Shown here: positions 16,475 to 24,639 of the stretch, piece after piece
Layout of the letters: each line of letters starts with the position of its first letter
How positions within the stretch are numbered: position 1 is the first letter of the stretch
Assembly (NCBI RefSeq): GCF_021228235.1
Contig: NZ_JAJQRG010000002.1
Location: 1-64,000, forward strand
Length of the DNA: 64,000 nt
Direction: 5' to 3'
Source of the DNA: Pseudophaeobacter flagellatus
Lineage (GTDB): Bacteria > Pseudomonadota > Alphaproteobacteria > Rhodobacterales > Rhodobacteraceae
Notes under the pieces: generated by a model
Told to the model about the DNA's origin: nothing
The model's input: only the letters and a program-made list of their open reading frames with translations
Database searches by the model: none
Program-made: the position numbers and the translations under genes

Positions 16475-17311
16475 TTAGCTCAGCCACCGCTTGCGGCGGC
16501 GGTAAGACCGCACATCACGGAAGCTCTTGCGACCTTCGTCCGACATGCCAAGGTAGAATTCCTTTACATCGGGGTTTTCGCGCAATTCAGCCGCCGGGCC
16601 ATCCATCACCACCCGACCGGATTCCAGAATATAGCCATAATGGGCATAGCGCAGCGCCACATTGGTGTTCTGTTCAGCCAAGAGGAAGGTCACGCCCTCT
16701 TGTTCGTTGATTGTCTTGACGATTTCAAAGATCTGTTCCACCAGCTGCGGTGCCAGCCCCATCGATGGTTCGTCCAGCAGGATAGTTTCAGGGCGGCTCA
16801 TCAGGGCGCGGCCCATGGCCACCATCTGTTGTTCCCCACCAGAGGTATAGCCCGCCTGGCTTTTGCGGCGCTCTTTCAGACGCGGGAAATAGTTATACAC
16901 CATCTCAAGGTCTTGCTGAATTGTGGCCCCGCTATCAGAGCGGGTATAGGCGCCGGTCAGCAGGTTTTCTTCGACTGTCAGGTGTTCAAAACAATGGCGC
17001 CCTTCCATCACCTGGATCACGCCATTGCGCACCAGATCGGCAGGGTCTGCATTATGAACGGTTTTGCCACGGTATTTCACCGATCCCTTTGTCACCTCGC
17101 CGCGCTCCGAGCGCAGCAGGTTGGAGATCGCCTTAAGCGTCGTGGTCTTACCAGCCCCGTTGCCCCCCAAAAGCGCGGTGATACCGCCCTTTGGCACATT
17201 GAGGCTGACGCCTTTCAGAACCAGGATCACGTGATTGTAGATCACCTCGACATTGTTGATCTCTAGCAGGGTCTCGGCCTGCACATCAGTGGTGTTGGCT
17301 GCATCCAGCAT
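16475..17311 (-). CDS. Branched-chain amino acid-type ABC transporter ATP-binding protein (LivF family)
   Basis: This 278-residue ATPase subunit carries Walker A LLGGNGAGKTTTLKAI, a signature region read as TSGGEQQMVAMGRAL, Walker B TILLDEPSMGLAP and the switch His in LLAEQNT. The start was placed at MLDAANTTDVQAE (17311), preceded by GAGGAC at suitable spacing. ATGs at 17326 and 17356 are alternatives. The C terminus (SYRRRKRW) is basic. It is downstream of livK, with a stable hairpin in the gap, and upstream of the PaaK-like ligase. It pairs with LivG in the transporter. Confidence 0.9.
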   Translation of the reverse strand: MLDAANTTDVQAETLLEINNVEVIYNHVILVLKGVSLNVPKGGITALLGGNGAGKTTTLKAISNLLRSERGEVTKGSVKYRGKTVHNADPADLVRNGVIQVMEGRHCFEHLTVEENLLTGAYTRSDSGATIQQDLEMVYNYFPRLKERRKSQAGYTSGGEQQMVAMGRALMSRPETILLDEPSMGLAPQLVEQIFEIVKTINEQEGVTFLLAEQNTNVALRYAHYGYILESGRVVMDGPAAELRENPDVKEFYLGMSDEGRKSFRDVRSYRRRKRWLS

Positions 17312-17408
17312 CAAAGTTGTCCTCATGCGGTCCAGGGCGCTGTGTATTTGGCGCATCCGGGTCTGTTCGGGGTGGTGCGGCAGCCCAGCCGCCGCACCGG
17401 ATTAAGGC

Positions 17409-17434
17409 CCGACCCCACGGGAATGTGGGATCGG
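17409..17434 (-). repeat. Intercistronic hairpin between livK and livF
   Basis: On the minus strand CCGATCCCAC and GTGGGGTCGG pair over 10 bp with one G-U pair around a six-base loop. No T-run follows. It probably stabilises the livK end of the mRNA or attenuates read-through. Confidence 0.55.
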
Positions 17435-17442
17435 AGATAGGT

Positions 17443-18726
17443 TTACTGGCACCGAGGCTCGATACCGTTTTCAGACGCATAGGAAGCCGAATCTGCATCG
17501 ATCAGCGGCTTGATCACATCGCTGTCCGTCTTCTGGAAATCGGCAATCAAGCTCCAGGTTTTGGACTCAGCATCCCACTGGGTCACGCCAACAAGGCCGG
17601 GACCGCCGTGGTTTTCGCAGCTCACGTTGAAGGCTGGACCAAAGTAGCGCATGCCAAGCGCAGACATGCGAGCCTCGGGCATTTCCAGGGCTTCCATACC
17701 ATCGCGCATCATCGCAGGCGTGATGTCGGCAGTACCGTGCATTTCCTGCGCAGTCTTGGCAGCCTCAACCGCCAGCATCGCCGCGTAGAGACCGCGGTTA
17801 TACAGAACGTTGCCGATCTGATCGCCCGCACCTGCAGCCAGGCCCTTATCGACGACGTATTTCTGAATGTCGTCAAACACCGGGAAATCACGACCAACAT
17901 TGTGGAAGGTCACAGCCTTGTAGCCATCTGCAGCAGCGCCCGCCGACAGCACGTCATGCTCGGCACCAGACCACCAGACGCCAATGAAATTTTCCATTGG
18001 GAAACGGATATTTGCGGCTTCTTGAACGGCAACCTGGTTCATCACGCCCCAGCCCCACATCAAGACAAAGTCAGGACGCTCACGGCGGATCTGCAGCCAC
18101 TGGGATTTCTGCTCCTGACCGGGGTGGTCAACAGGCAGGGTGGTCAGTTCAAAACCATGCTTGGCCGACAGCTCTTCCAGGGTGCGGATTGGCTCTTTAC
18201 CGTAGGCAGAGTTGTGGAACACCAGGGCGATCTTCTTGCCTTTGAGGTCACCACCGTTTTCATCCAGCAGGTAGTTGATAATGCCGGATGCACCATCCCA
18301 GTAGTTGGCAGGATAGTTGAAGACATTGCCAAAGACTTCGCCATTGGCGGCCGAAGTCCGACCATAGCCCATGGTATGAAGCGGGATGCCGTCAGCGGCG
18401 GTTTTGGGAATCAACTGATAGGTGATCCCGGTCGACAAGGGTTGATAGACCAGGGCGCCTTCGCCTTTGGTGGATTCGTAGCATTCCACACCTTTTTCGG
18501 TGTTATAGCCGGTCTCACATTCGATCAGCCGTGTTTTCACACCACCAATGCCACCGTCGCGTTCGTTGACAAGGGTAAAATAGTCAGCATAGCCATCTGC
18601 AAACGGGATACCGCCCGCAGCATAGGGGCCGGTACGATAGCTCAGCGATGGGAACACCAGGTCCGCCATAGCCGGACCCGCAGCCATCATGGCGCCCAGC
18701 GCCAGAGTGGTAAGTTTCATTTTCAT
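17443..18726 (-). CDS. LivK-type ABC transporter substrate-binding protein
   Basis: This 427-residue periplasmic binding protein of the leucine/isoleucine/valine-binding fold begins with a signal peptide (MKMKLTTLALGAMMAAGPAMA). The mature part shows the family start LVFPSLSYRTGPYAAGG, a central KIALVFHNSAYGKEPIRTLEEL Rossmann-like segment, and QSQWLQIRRERPDFVLMWGWG. Binding specificity cannot be read from sequence. The two acyl-CoA ligases in the same operon argue for an organic acid rather than an amino acid. Hairpins on both sides of the gene probably raise its share of the operon mRNA. Confidence 0.9.
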   Translation of the reverse strand: MKMKLTTLALGAMMAAGPAMADLVFPSLSYRTGPYAAGGIPFADGYADYFTLVNERDGGIGGVKTRLIECETGYNTEKGVECYESTKGEGALVYQPLSTGITYQLIPKTAADGIPLHTMGYGRTSAANGEVFGNVFNYPANYWDGASGIINYLLDENGGDLKGKKIALVFHNSAYGKEPIRTLEELSAKHGFELTTLPVDHPGQEQKSQWLQIRRERPDFVLMWGWGVMNQVAVQEAANIRFPMENFIGVWWSGAEHDVLSAGAAADGYKAVTFHNVGRDFPVFDDIQKYVVDKGLAAGAGDQIGNVLYNRGLYAAMLAVEAAKTAQEMHGTADITPAMMRDGMEALEMPEARMSALGMRYFGPAFNVSCENHGGPGLVGVTQWDAESKTWSLIADFQKTDSDVIKPLIDADSASYASENGIEPRCQ

Positions 18727-18771
18727 CGGTATTCATCCTCCCTTGGTCTCATCCGATAGTCGTCTTGGGTA

Positions 18772-18803
18772 GGCGGGGCTGTAACATTGATCTTGTCCCC
18801 GCC
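18772..18803 (-). repeat. Intercistronic hairpin between livM and livK
   Basis: Seven-bp arms GGCGGGG and CCCCGCC enclose 18 bases, about 45 bases upstream of the livK start. No T-run follows. It is a possible mRNA processing or attenuation element. Confidence 0.4.
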
Positions 18804-18824
18804 GCTCTTCTCGAACCTTACCGC

Positions 18825-19901
18825 TTAGTGCGGGAAGGGCCACAGTCTCAATTTTTCCTTGGCAACCCGCCAGAGCTGCGCCAGCCCATGCGGTTCCACG
18901 ATCAGGAAAAACACGATCAGCGCCCCGACGATCACCAGCTGGAAATGCGCCACGATATCCGTGGGCCAGCCCAGCACATCAACGCCGACCACTTTCAGGA
19001 TCACCGGCAGCAGGACCAGAAAGGCCGCGCCAGCAAAGGAACCAAAGATCGAGCCAAGACCACCAATGATCACCATGAACAACACCTGAAACGACTTGGT
19101 GATGCCAAAGGCCTCACCCACTTCAACCGCGCCGAGGTACAGCGCAAAGAACAGCGCGCCGGAGATCCCGATAAAGAAGCCTGAGACGGCAAAAGCCGTC
19201 AGCTTGGCTTTCAGCGGGTTTACCCCGATGATTTCCGCCGCAATATCCATGTCCCGGATTGCCATCCAGCTACGGCCGACCATGCCGCGGGTCAGGTTGC
19301 GGGCCACAAGGGCACAGAACGCCAGGAAAATCAGGCAGAACAGATAGGTCGCCCAGGCCGGTGCATTGGGGCCGGTGATCAGGATGCCAAAGGCTTCCCG
19401 CTCGGGTGCGTTGATCTGACCAGAAGCAGAGTAGTTGTAGAACCACGGCACCCGGTTGAACAACCAGACCAGGAAAAACTGCGCCGCCAGTGTTGCCACC
19501 GCCAGGTAAAAGCCCTTGATCCGCAGACTTGGCAGACCAAACAACACGCAGACCACCCCGGTGACCCCACCCGCCAGCAGCACATGAATGAACATGCTCA
19601 CCTCGGGAAAGGCAGTCATCAGCTTGTAGCAGGCATAGGCACCCACCGCCATGAACCCACCGGTCCCCAGACTGACCTGACCGCAATAGCCCACCAGAAT
19701 GTTGAGCCCGATTGCTGCGATCGAATAGATCAGAAATGGCAGCAGAATGGCGCTGGCCCAATAGTCATTGATGGTGAAGGGAATGACCAGAAAGGCAATG
19801 AGCAGCACAAAGTAATACCGGTAGCGATCAAACTTGATCGGGAAGGTCTGGCTGTCCTGTTCATAAGAGACTTTGAAGTCTCCGGCTTCGCGATAGAACA
19901 T
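18825..19901 (-). CDS. Branched-chain amino acid-type ABC transporter permease (LivM family)
   Basis: This 358-residue inner-membrane permease has about ten hydrophobic segments. The family motifs are present: GLNILVGYCGQVSLGTGGFMAVGAY near residues 65-90, and the cytoplasmic coupling region MAIRDMDIAAEIIGVNPLKAKLTAFAVSG. The N terminus is hydrophilic (residues 1-24) before the first helix. It lies three bases after the small membrane protein gene and upstream of livK. It works as a heterodimer with the LivH-type permease encoded at 20271-21266. Confidence 0.92.
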   Translation of the reverse strand: MFYREAGDFKVSYEQDSQTFPIKFDRYRYYFVLLIAFLVIPFTINDYWASAILLPFLIYSIAAIGLNILVGYCGQVSLGTGGFMAVGAYACYKLMTAFPEVSMFIHVLLAGGVTGVVCVLFGLPSLRIKGFYLAVATLAAQFFLVWLFNRVPWFYNYSASGQINAPEREAFGILITGPNAPAWATYLFCLIFLAFCALVARNLTRGMVGRSWMAIRDMDIAAEIIGVNPLKAKLTAFAVSGFFIGISGALFFALYLGAVEVGEAFGITKSFQVLFMVIIGGLGSIFGSFAGAAFLVLLPVILKVVGVDVLGWPTDIVAHFQLVIVGALIVFFLIVEPHGLAQLWRVAKEKLRLWPFPH

Positions 19902-19904
19902 GGG

Positions 19905-20159
19905 TTAGATGCTCCCCTGTTGTTGCGCGCGGTTACGATCCACTGCGCTTATTTGATTGGATTCTTTGGCATATCCGCTCTGCTCGGCTGATTGGGCCAG
20001 GCTCAGATAGGCAATGAGGCCGGTAAAGAGCCCAGCAGCCGCCAGTAGCGCCGATGTCACGATCTGGGCTTCGGTAAATCCATCAGCGCTAAGCGCCAGG
20101 AAACCAAAGGCCCAGAACCCGGACCAGGATATAACGTTGATGATGGCGATAAGCTTCAT
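19905..20159 (-). CDS. Small two-helix membrane protein in the liv operon
   Basis: This 84-residue product is not assigned to a family. Two hydrophobic segments are evident (about residues 5-24 and 33-54), followed by a polar tail rich in Ser, Gln and Asn. It is placed tightly before livM (three-base gap) and after livH, so it is almost certainly co-transcribed and translationally linked. The reading frame uses the same GC-rich codon pattern as its neighbours. It could be an accessory subunit or stabiliser of the permease, but nothing in the sequence proves this. Confidence 0.7.
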   Translation of the reverse strand: MKLIAIINVISWSGFWAFGFLALSADGFTEAQIVTSALLAAAGLFTGLIAYLSLAQSAEQSGYAKESNQISAVDRNRAQQQGSI

Positions 20160-20227
20160 CTGTCATCTGTTCCTTTTATAGGCGCCAGATCGGCGCGGGC
20201 TGCGGCAGTTTGCGAAGGCTCTTGTCA

Positions 20228-20253
20228 CGCCCCATCCCCTGTTGGGTGGGGCG
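20228..20253 (-). repeat. Intercistronic hairpin after livH
   Basis: A 10-bp stem (CGCCCCATCC with GGGTGGGGCG, one G-T pair) closes a six-base loop between the livH stop and the small membrane protein gene. No T-run follows. Confidence 0.5.
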
Positions 20254-20270
20254 CGTTATTTGCATCTGGG

Positions 20271-21266
20271 TCAGACCCGTTCGATAATCTTTTCGCCAAA
20301 CAGACCCTGCGGACGAAACACCAGGAACAACAGCGCCAGAACATAGGCAAACCAGTTCTCGGTGGCACCGCCCACCATGGGGCCAATGGCAAATTCAAAG
20401 AGCTTCTCGCCGACCCCGATGATCAGGCCACCCACGATGGCACCGGGGATCGAGGTAAAGCCGCCCAGCATCAGCACTGGCAAGGCCTTGAGCGCGATCA
20501 GCGACAGCGAGAACTGCACGCCCGATTTGGTTCCCCAGACGATCCCGGCCACCAGCGCGACAAACCCCGCAACCGACCAGACCAGGACCCAGATGAAGTT
20601 CAGCGATATGCCAACCGACAGGGCCGCCTGGTGATCATCCGCAACAGCCCGCATGGCGCGGCCCTGTTTGGTGTATTGAGCAAACAGCACCAACCCCGCC
20701 ACCAAGAGCACCGCAATCACGGTGGCCACGATATCCAGCCGGTCGATAAAGAAGCCGTAGAAGTTATCCGAGCCAAGGCCCGCCGTCATATCTTCGATCC
20801 AGAATGATCCACCCTGCGGCAGGCCCACGTCCAGTTTCTTGATCTCAGATCCCCACATCAGGTCGGAAAACCCTTCAAGGAAATAGGCTAGGCCAATGGT
20901 CGCCATGAACAGGATGATCGGCTCCTGCCCCACCAGATGGCGCATCACGACGCGTTGCACCAGCCAGGCAAAGATCACCATCACCCCAACAGTCAGCAAG
21001 ATCGCCAGCAGCGCCGGCACATGCCAACCAAAGTGGTGCACATCGGTGCCAAACATCGCATTGATGATATGGCTGAAGGGCACCTGCCCTTCCATGATGC
21101 CCACCAGGGTCATCGCCGCAAACAGCGCCATAACACCTTGGGCATAATTGAAAATGCCAGAGGCCTTGTAGATCAGGACAAAGCCCAGCGCCACGAGCGC
21201 ATACAACACCCCGGCCATCAGCCCGTTAAAGAAGACTTCGGTTGTAAAAAGAAACTGGTCAGACAT
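20271..21266 (-). CDS. Branched-chain amino acid-type ABC transporter permease (LivH family)
   Basis: This 331-residue permease has eight or nine hydrophobic segments. It opens with the family pattern FFNGLMAGVLYALVALGFVL and IYKASGIFNYAQGVMALFAA. The cytoplasmic segment KQGRAMRAVADDHQAALSVGI matches the coupling loop, and GGFTSIPGAIVGGLIIGVGE near the C terminus is typical. It is 29 bases downstream of livG. Together with the LivM-type protein it forms the transmembrane channel. Confidence 0.93.
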   Translation of the reverse strand: MSDQFLFTTEVFFNGLMAGVLYALVALGFVLIYKASGIFNYAQGVMALFAAMTLVGIMEGQVPFSHIINAMFGTDVHHFGWHVPALLAILLTVGVMVIFAWLVQRVVMRHLVGQEPIILFMATIGLAYFLEGFSDLMWGSEIKKLDVGLPQGGSFWIEDMTAGLGSDNFYGFFIDRLDIVATVIAVLLVAGLVLFAQYTKQGRAMRAVADDHQAALSVGISLNFIWVLVWSVAGFVALVAGIVWGTKSGVQFSLSLIALKALPVLMLGGFTSIPGAIVGGLIIGVGEKLFEFAIGPMVGGATENWFAYVLALLFLVFRPQGLFGEKIIERV

Positions 21267-21295
21267 CAGTCGCTCTCCTCATATCTGTCAGAACT

Positions 21296-22114
21296 TTAGT
21301 CATGTGCCACCCCTAGATAGGCGTCGATCACATCCTGGTTGTTGCGCACTTCATCCGGGGTGCCGTCACCGATCTTTTTTCCGTAATCCATCACCACCAC
21401 GCGGTCGGACAGATCCATGACCACGCCCATGTCGTGTTCGATCAGGGCGATAGTGGTGCCAAATTCGTCGTTCACATCCAGAATAAAGCGGGACATGTCC
21501 TCTTTTTCCTCGACGTTCATGCCCGCCATGGGTTCATCCAACAGCAACAGCTTTGGCTCTGCCGCGAGGGCGCGGGCCAGTTCGACCCGCTTTTTCAAAC
21601 CATAGGGCAGACGCGCCACCGGGGTTTTGCGGATGTGCTGGATTTCAAGAAAGTCGATGACCTTCTCCACCACTTCGCGGTTGGCAGTTTCTTCCCGCTC
21701 GGCCTGACCTTTCCAGAAGGCCTGCCGCAGCAGCCCCGATTTCATATAATTGAGCCGCCCGGTCATCACGTTGTCCAGCACGGTCATGCCCTCAAACAGG
21801 GCAATGTTCTGGAAGGTACGCGCAATACCCTGCCGTGCCACCTCATAGGGGCGCATCTGCGGGCGTGGCTTGCCATGGAATTCAACCGTGCCCTCTTGCG
21901 GTACATAAAAGCCCGAGATCACGTTCAGCATCGAGGACTTGCCAGCCCCGTTAGGGCCGATGATCGCGCGAATTTCGCCTTCGCGGATATCAAACGAAAT
22001 ATCCTTGATCGCCACCACACCGCCAAAGCGCAGGGTGATGTTTTTCATTTCCATCACCACGCCGCCAATGGTGCGACCATCTTCGGTGACATAGCTATCG
22101 GATTGGTCAAGCAT
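21296..22114 (-). CDS. Branched-chain amino acid-type ABC transporter ATP-binding protein (LivG family)
   Basis: This 272-residue ATPase has Walker A GPNGAGKSSMLN, the LivG-specific QGIARTFQNIALF segment, a degenerate signature (LPYGLKKRVELARAL) and Walker B KLLLLDEPMAGMN. The start was set at MLDQSDSYVTEDG (22114) because GGAGG lies at ideal distance. The longer frame to 22225 encodes an unrelated hydrophobic leader with no ribosome site. It is the first transporter gene after the acyl-CoA synthetase gene, separated by a 327-base gap that holds a possible small opposite-strand ORF. Confidence 0.93.
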   Translation of the reverse strand: MLDQSDSYVTEDGRTIGGVVMEMKNITLRFGGVVAIKDISFDIREGEIRAIIGPNGAGKSSMLNVISGFYVPQEGTVEFHGKPRPQMRPYEVARQGIARTFQNIALFEGMTVLDNVMTGRLNYMKSGLLRQAFWKGQAEREETANREVVEKVIDFLEIQHIRKTPVARLPYGLKKRVELARALAAEPKLLLLDEPMAGMNVEEKEDMSRFILDVNDEFGTTIALIEHDMGVVMDLSDRVVVMDYGKKIGDGTPDEVRNNQDVIDAYLGVAHD

Positions 22115-22202
22115 GTGCGACGCCTCCAGTGATCTGCCAGCCCAAATTGTTAACCATTTTAGGGGACAGTTGAGAAAGATGAGTAGCAAGGAGATCCCTG
22201 CA

Positions 22203-22388
22203 ATGTTTAGCGAGTTCGAGCACACCTGCCTGTTGAAAATGGCGCTTGAGTGTCGACGCGACGGCCTGTCTCAATCTGAAAGCCGCGCCGTGATCAAGTC
22301 GCGCACCGGCGATTTCAGTGCAGCCTTCATGATCCGCCAGGTGGTGCATACCGCCTTCCATCCTGAACGTTGTCCCGACTTGGTCTAA
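22203..22388 (+). CDS. Possible small ORF opposite the livG-synthetase gap
   Basis: A 61-codon frame starting MFSEFEHTCLLKMALECRRDG is preceded by AAGGAG nine bases before the ATG, a strong ribosome site. The product is soluble, slightly basic and contains three cysteines. No family was recognised. It lies on the plus strand, opposite the operon, and fills most of the otherwise unusual 327-base gap. The minus-strand frame over the same bases lacks a ribosome site. It could be a genuine conserved small protein or chance. Confidence 0.4.
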   Translation: MFSEFEHTCLLKMALECRRDGLSQSESRAVIKSRTGDFSAAFMIRQVVHTAFHPERCPDLV

Positions 22389-22441
22389 GACCCGGTCAAA
22401 GGGTTCGAAACAGGCGATGTGCCGGGGTGAATGCACGCGGA

Positions 22442-24418
22442 TCATTCTGCCGCCACCCTGTTATTCTGCGCCGTCGGCGCAAGCGTGGCATCAATGATCG
22501 AAAGCGTCGCGCTGATCGCACCTTTGCGTCCATCTTCATAAGTGACTTCTGTGGTGGTCGAAATCTCGCTCGATCCATCATAAAGCGCGGCAATGATATC
22601 GTCGAACTTCTCTTCGACGATGCGGCGGCGCACCTTGCGGGTCCGGGTCATTTCCCCATCATCCGCATCCAGTTCCTTATGCAGCACCACAAAGCGGTGC
22701 ACCTGACAGCCCGACAGCATCGGATCTGCGGCAACCGATTTGTTAACCTCGGCGACATGTTCCTGAATAGAGGCCAGCACCTTGGGGTGGCCTGCCAGTT
22801 CCTGATAGGAGGCATAGGCAATATTGTTGCGCTCTGCCCAGTTGCCCACCGCCGAAAGGTCGATGTTGATAAAGGCAACGCAGCGGTCCTTGCCATTGCC
22901 AAATAGAACCGCCTCTAGAATATCGGGATAGAACTTGAGCTTGTTCTCGACAAACTTGGGGGCAAACATGCCGCCATCAGCCATCTTACCCACATCCTTG
23001 GCCCGGTCGATGATGCGCAAATGGCCGGTTTCGTCTTCAAAAAAGCCCGCATCCCCAGTGGCAACCCAGCCTTCTGGGTCTTTGGTGTCAGCGGTACTTT
23101 CGGGGTTTTTGTAGTATTCCACAAAGGTCCCCGGTGAACGGTAAAAAATTTCGCCATTGTCAGCGATTCGGATCTCCACGTCCGGCGCCGGCACCCCAAC
23201 CGTATCTGCGCGCACTTCGCCATCGGGCTGCACGGTGATGAAAACGGTGGCTTCGGTCTGACCGTACAGCTGTTTGAGGTTGATCCCCAGCGAGCGGTAG
23301 AAGTCAAAAATCTCGGGGCCGATTGCCTCGCCCGCCGTATAACCGACGCGCACATTGCCAAAGCCCAGCGTATCTTTCAGCGGGCCATAGACCATCACAT
23401 TGCCCAGCGCATATTTCAGCCGGTCCATCAAGCCGACAGGCTTGCCATCCAGAATGTTGGGGCCAACCCTTTTGGCATGGGCCATAAAGTAGTGGAACAT
23501 TTTGCGCTTGAAATTGCCCGCATCTTCCATACGGATCATCACATTGGTCAGCTGGGTTTCAAACACCCGCGGCGGCGCAAAGTAGTAGCTAGGGCCGATC
23601 TCGCGCAGATCGGTCATCATTGTTTCCGGGCTTTCCGGGCAATTGACGCAGAAACCTGACCAATAGGCCTGACCAATCGAGAAGATAAAATCCCCAACCC
23701 AGGCCATCGGCAGATAGGCGAGGATCTCATCCGTCTGCTTCAGTTTGTCAAATTCGCAAGCGTTTTTGGCGCTTTCGATAATGTTGCGGTTGGACAGAAC
23801 AACGCCCTTGGGCTTGCCAGTGGTGCCCGAAGTATAAAGCATCACGCAGGTGCTGTCATAGGTCAGCTTGGCGCGGCGCGCCTTCAGCTCGTCGATCCAT
23901 TCATCATGGGCGGCACGGCCCTGTTCCTGCACATGAGCATATTCATGCAGGGTGCGGTGATCGTATTTGCGCAGGCCACGCGGATCTAGGTAGATCAAGT
24001 GTTCAAACTGGTGCAACTGGTCCTGCACCTCAATCACCTTGTCGACCTGTTCCTGATCGGCCGCAATCACAAAGCGGGCACCGCAGTGATCCAGCACATA
24101 GGCCATCTCTTCTGCATTGGCGTCCTGATACAGCGGCACCGGAATGGCACCAACAGACTGCGCCGCCACCATGGACCAATACAGATAGGGGCGATTACCC
24201 CCGATGATGGCGATGAAATCACCCTCATTCACACCAAGATTGATCAAACCCAGCGCCAGTGACTCGATCTCCTTGGCGGTTTCCGCCCAGGTCCAGCACT
24301 GCCAAATGCCAAATTCTTTTTCCCGGTAGGCCGGTTTATCACCGAATTCCGAAACGTTGCGTTCAAGCAGCGCCGGCAGGGAGAGTTTCCCTGCAGCGCC
24401 CGACTGCATCTGAGCCAA
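22442..24418 (-). CDS. Long-chain acyl-CoA synthetase-like AMP-binding protein
   Basis: This 658-residue ANL-superfamily ligase has the adenylate-forming motif MLYTSGTTGKPKGVV (about residue 190), the central YGQTEATVFIT, the conserved Asp in WVATGDAGFF and the hinge IIDRAKDVGKMADGG. It resembles FAA1-type long-chain acyl-CoA synthetases but with a shorter C terminus. It is the promoter-proximal gene of the liv-type operon and diverges from the sensor kinase gene. The two ligases at the ends of the operon suggest uptake and CoA activation of a hydrophobic or aromatic acid. Substrate is inferred, not shown. Confidence 0.88.
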   Translation of the reverse strand: MAQMQSGAAGKLSLPALLERNVSEFGDKPAYREKEFGIWQCWTWAETAKEIESLALGLINLGVNEGDFIAIIGGNRPYLYWSMVAAQSVGAIPVPLYQDANAEEMAYVLDHCGARFVIAADQEQVDKVIEVQDQLHQFEHLIYLDPRGLRKYDHRTLHEYAHVQEQGRAAHDEWIDELKARRAKLTYDSTCVMLYTSGTTGKPKGVVLSNRNIIESAKNACEFDKLKQTDEILAYLPMAWVGDFIFSIGQAYWSGFCVNCPESPETMMTDLREIGPSYYFAPPRVFETQLTNVMIRMEDAGNFKRKMFHYFMAHAKRVGPNILDGKPVGLMDRLKYALGNVMVYGPLKDTLGFGNVRVGYTAGEAIGPEIFDFYRSLGINLKQLYGQTEATVFITVQPDGEVRADTVGVPAPDVEIRIADNGEIFYRSPGTFVEYYKNPESTADTKDPEGWVATGDAGFFEDETGHLRIIDRAKDVGKMADGGMFAPKFVENKLKFYPDILEAVLFGNGKDRCVAFINIDLSAVGNWAERNNIAYASYQELAGHPKVLASIQEHVAEVNKSVAADPMLSGCQVHRFVVLHKELDADDGEMTRTRKVRRRIVEEKFDDIIAALYDGSSEISTTTEVTYEDGRKGAISATLSIIDATLAPTAQNNRVAAE

Positions 24419-24639
24419 TGTCTTTCTCCTCCCATTCCAGCCTCCCCCGGCCGGCGATCGCTGTCACACGATTCTATTCCCAGTTAGGGACTGGCTCATG
24501 CTAGCCGGTCAAGTTTTTCGTGATGTTTTCACAAATCTTACGAATTGTAACAGCCTCCAAGGCGGGCCCGGATCGCAGCCTTTGCCGCCCCCCTTTGCCA
24601 ATGCCGCCTACAATGATAGCCATAGCGCGGGAGAGTGCC

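Noticed and set aside
17317-18759. 480-codon plus-strand frame over livK
   Set aside because: It is a mirror of the well-supported binding-protein gene, with no ribosome site and no recognisable domain.
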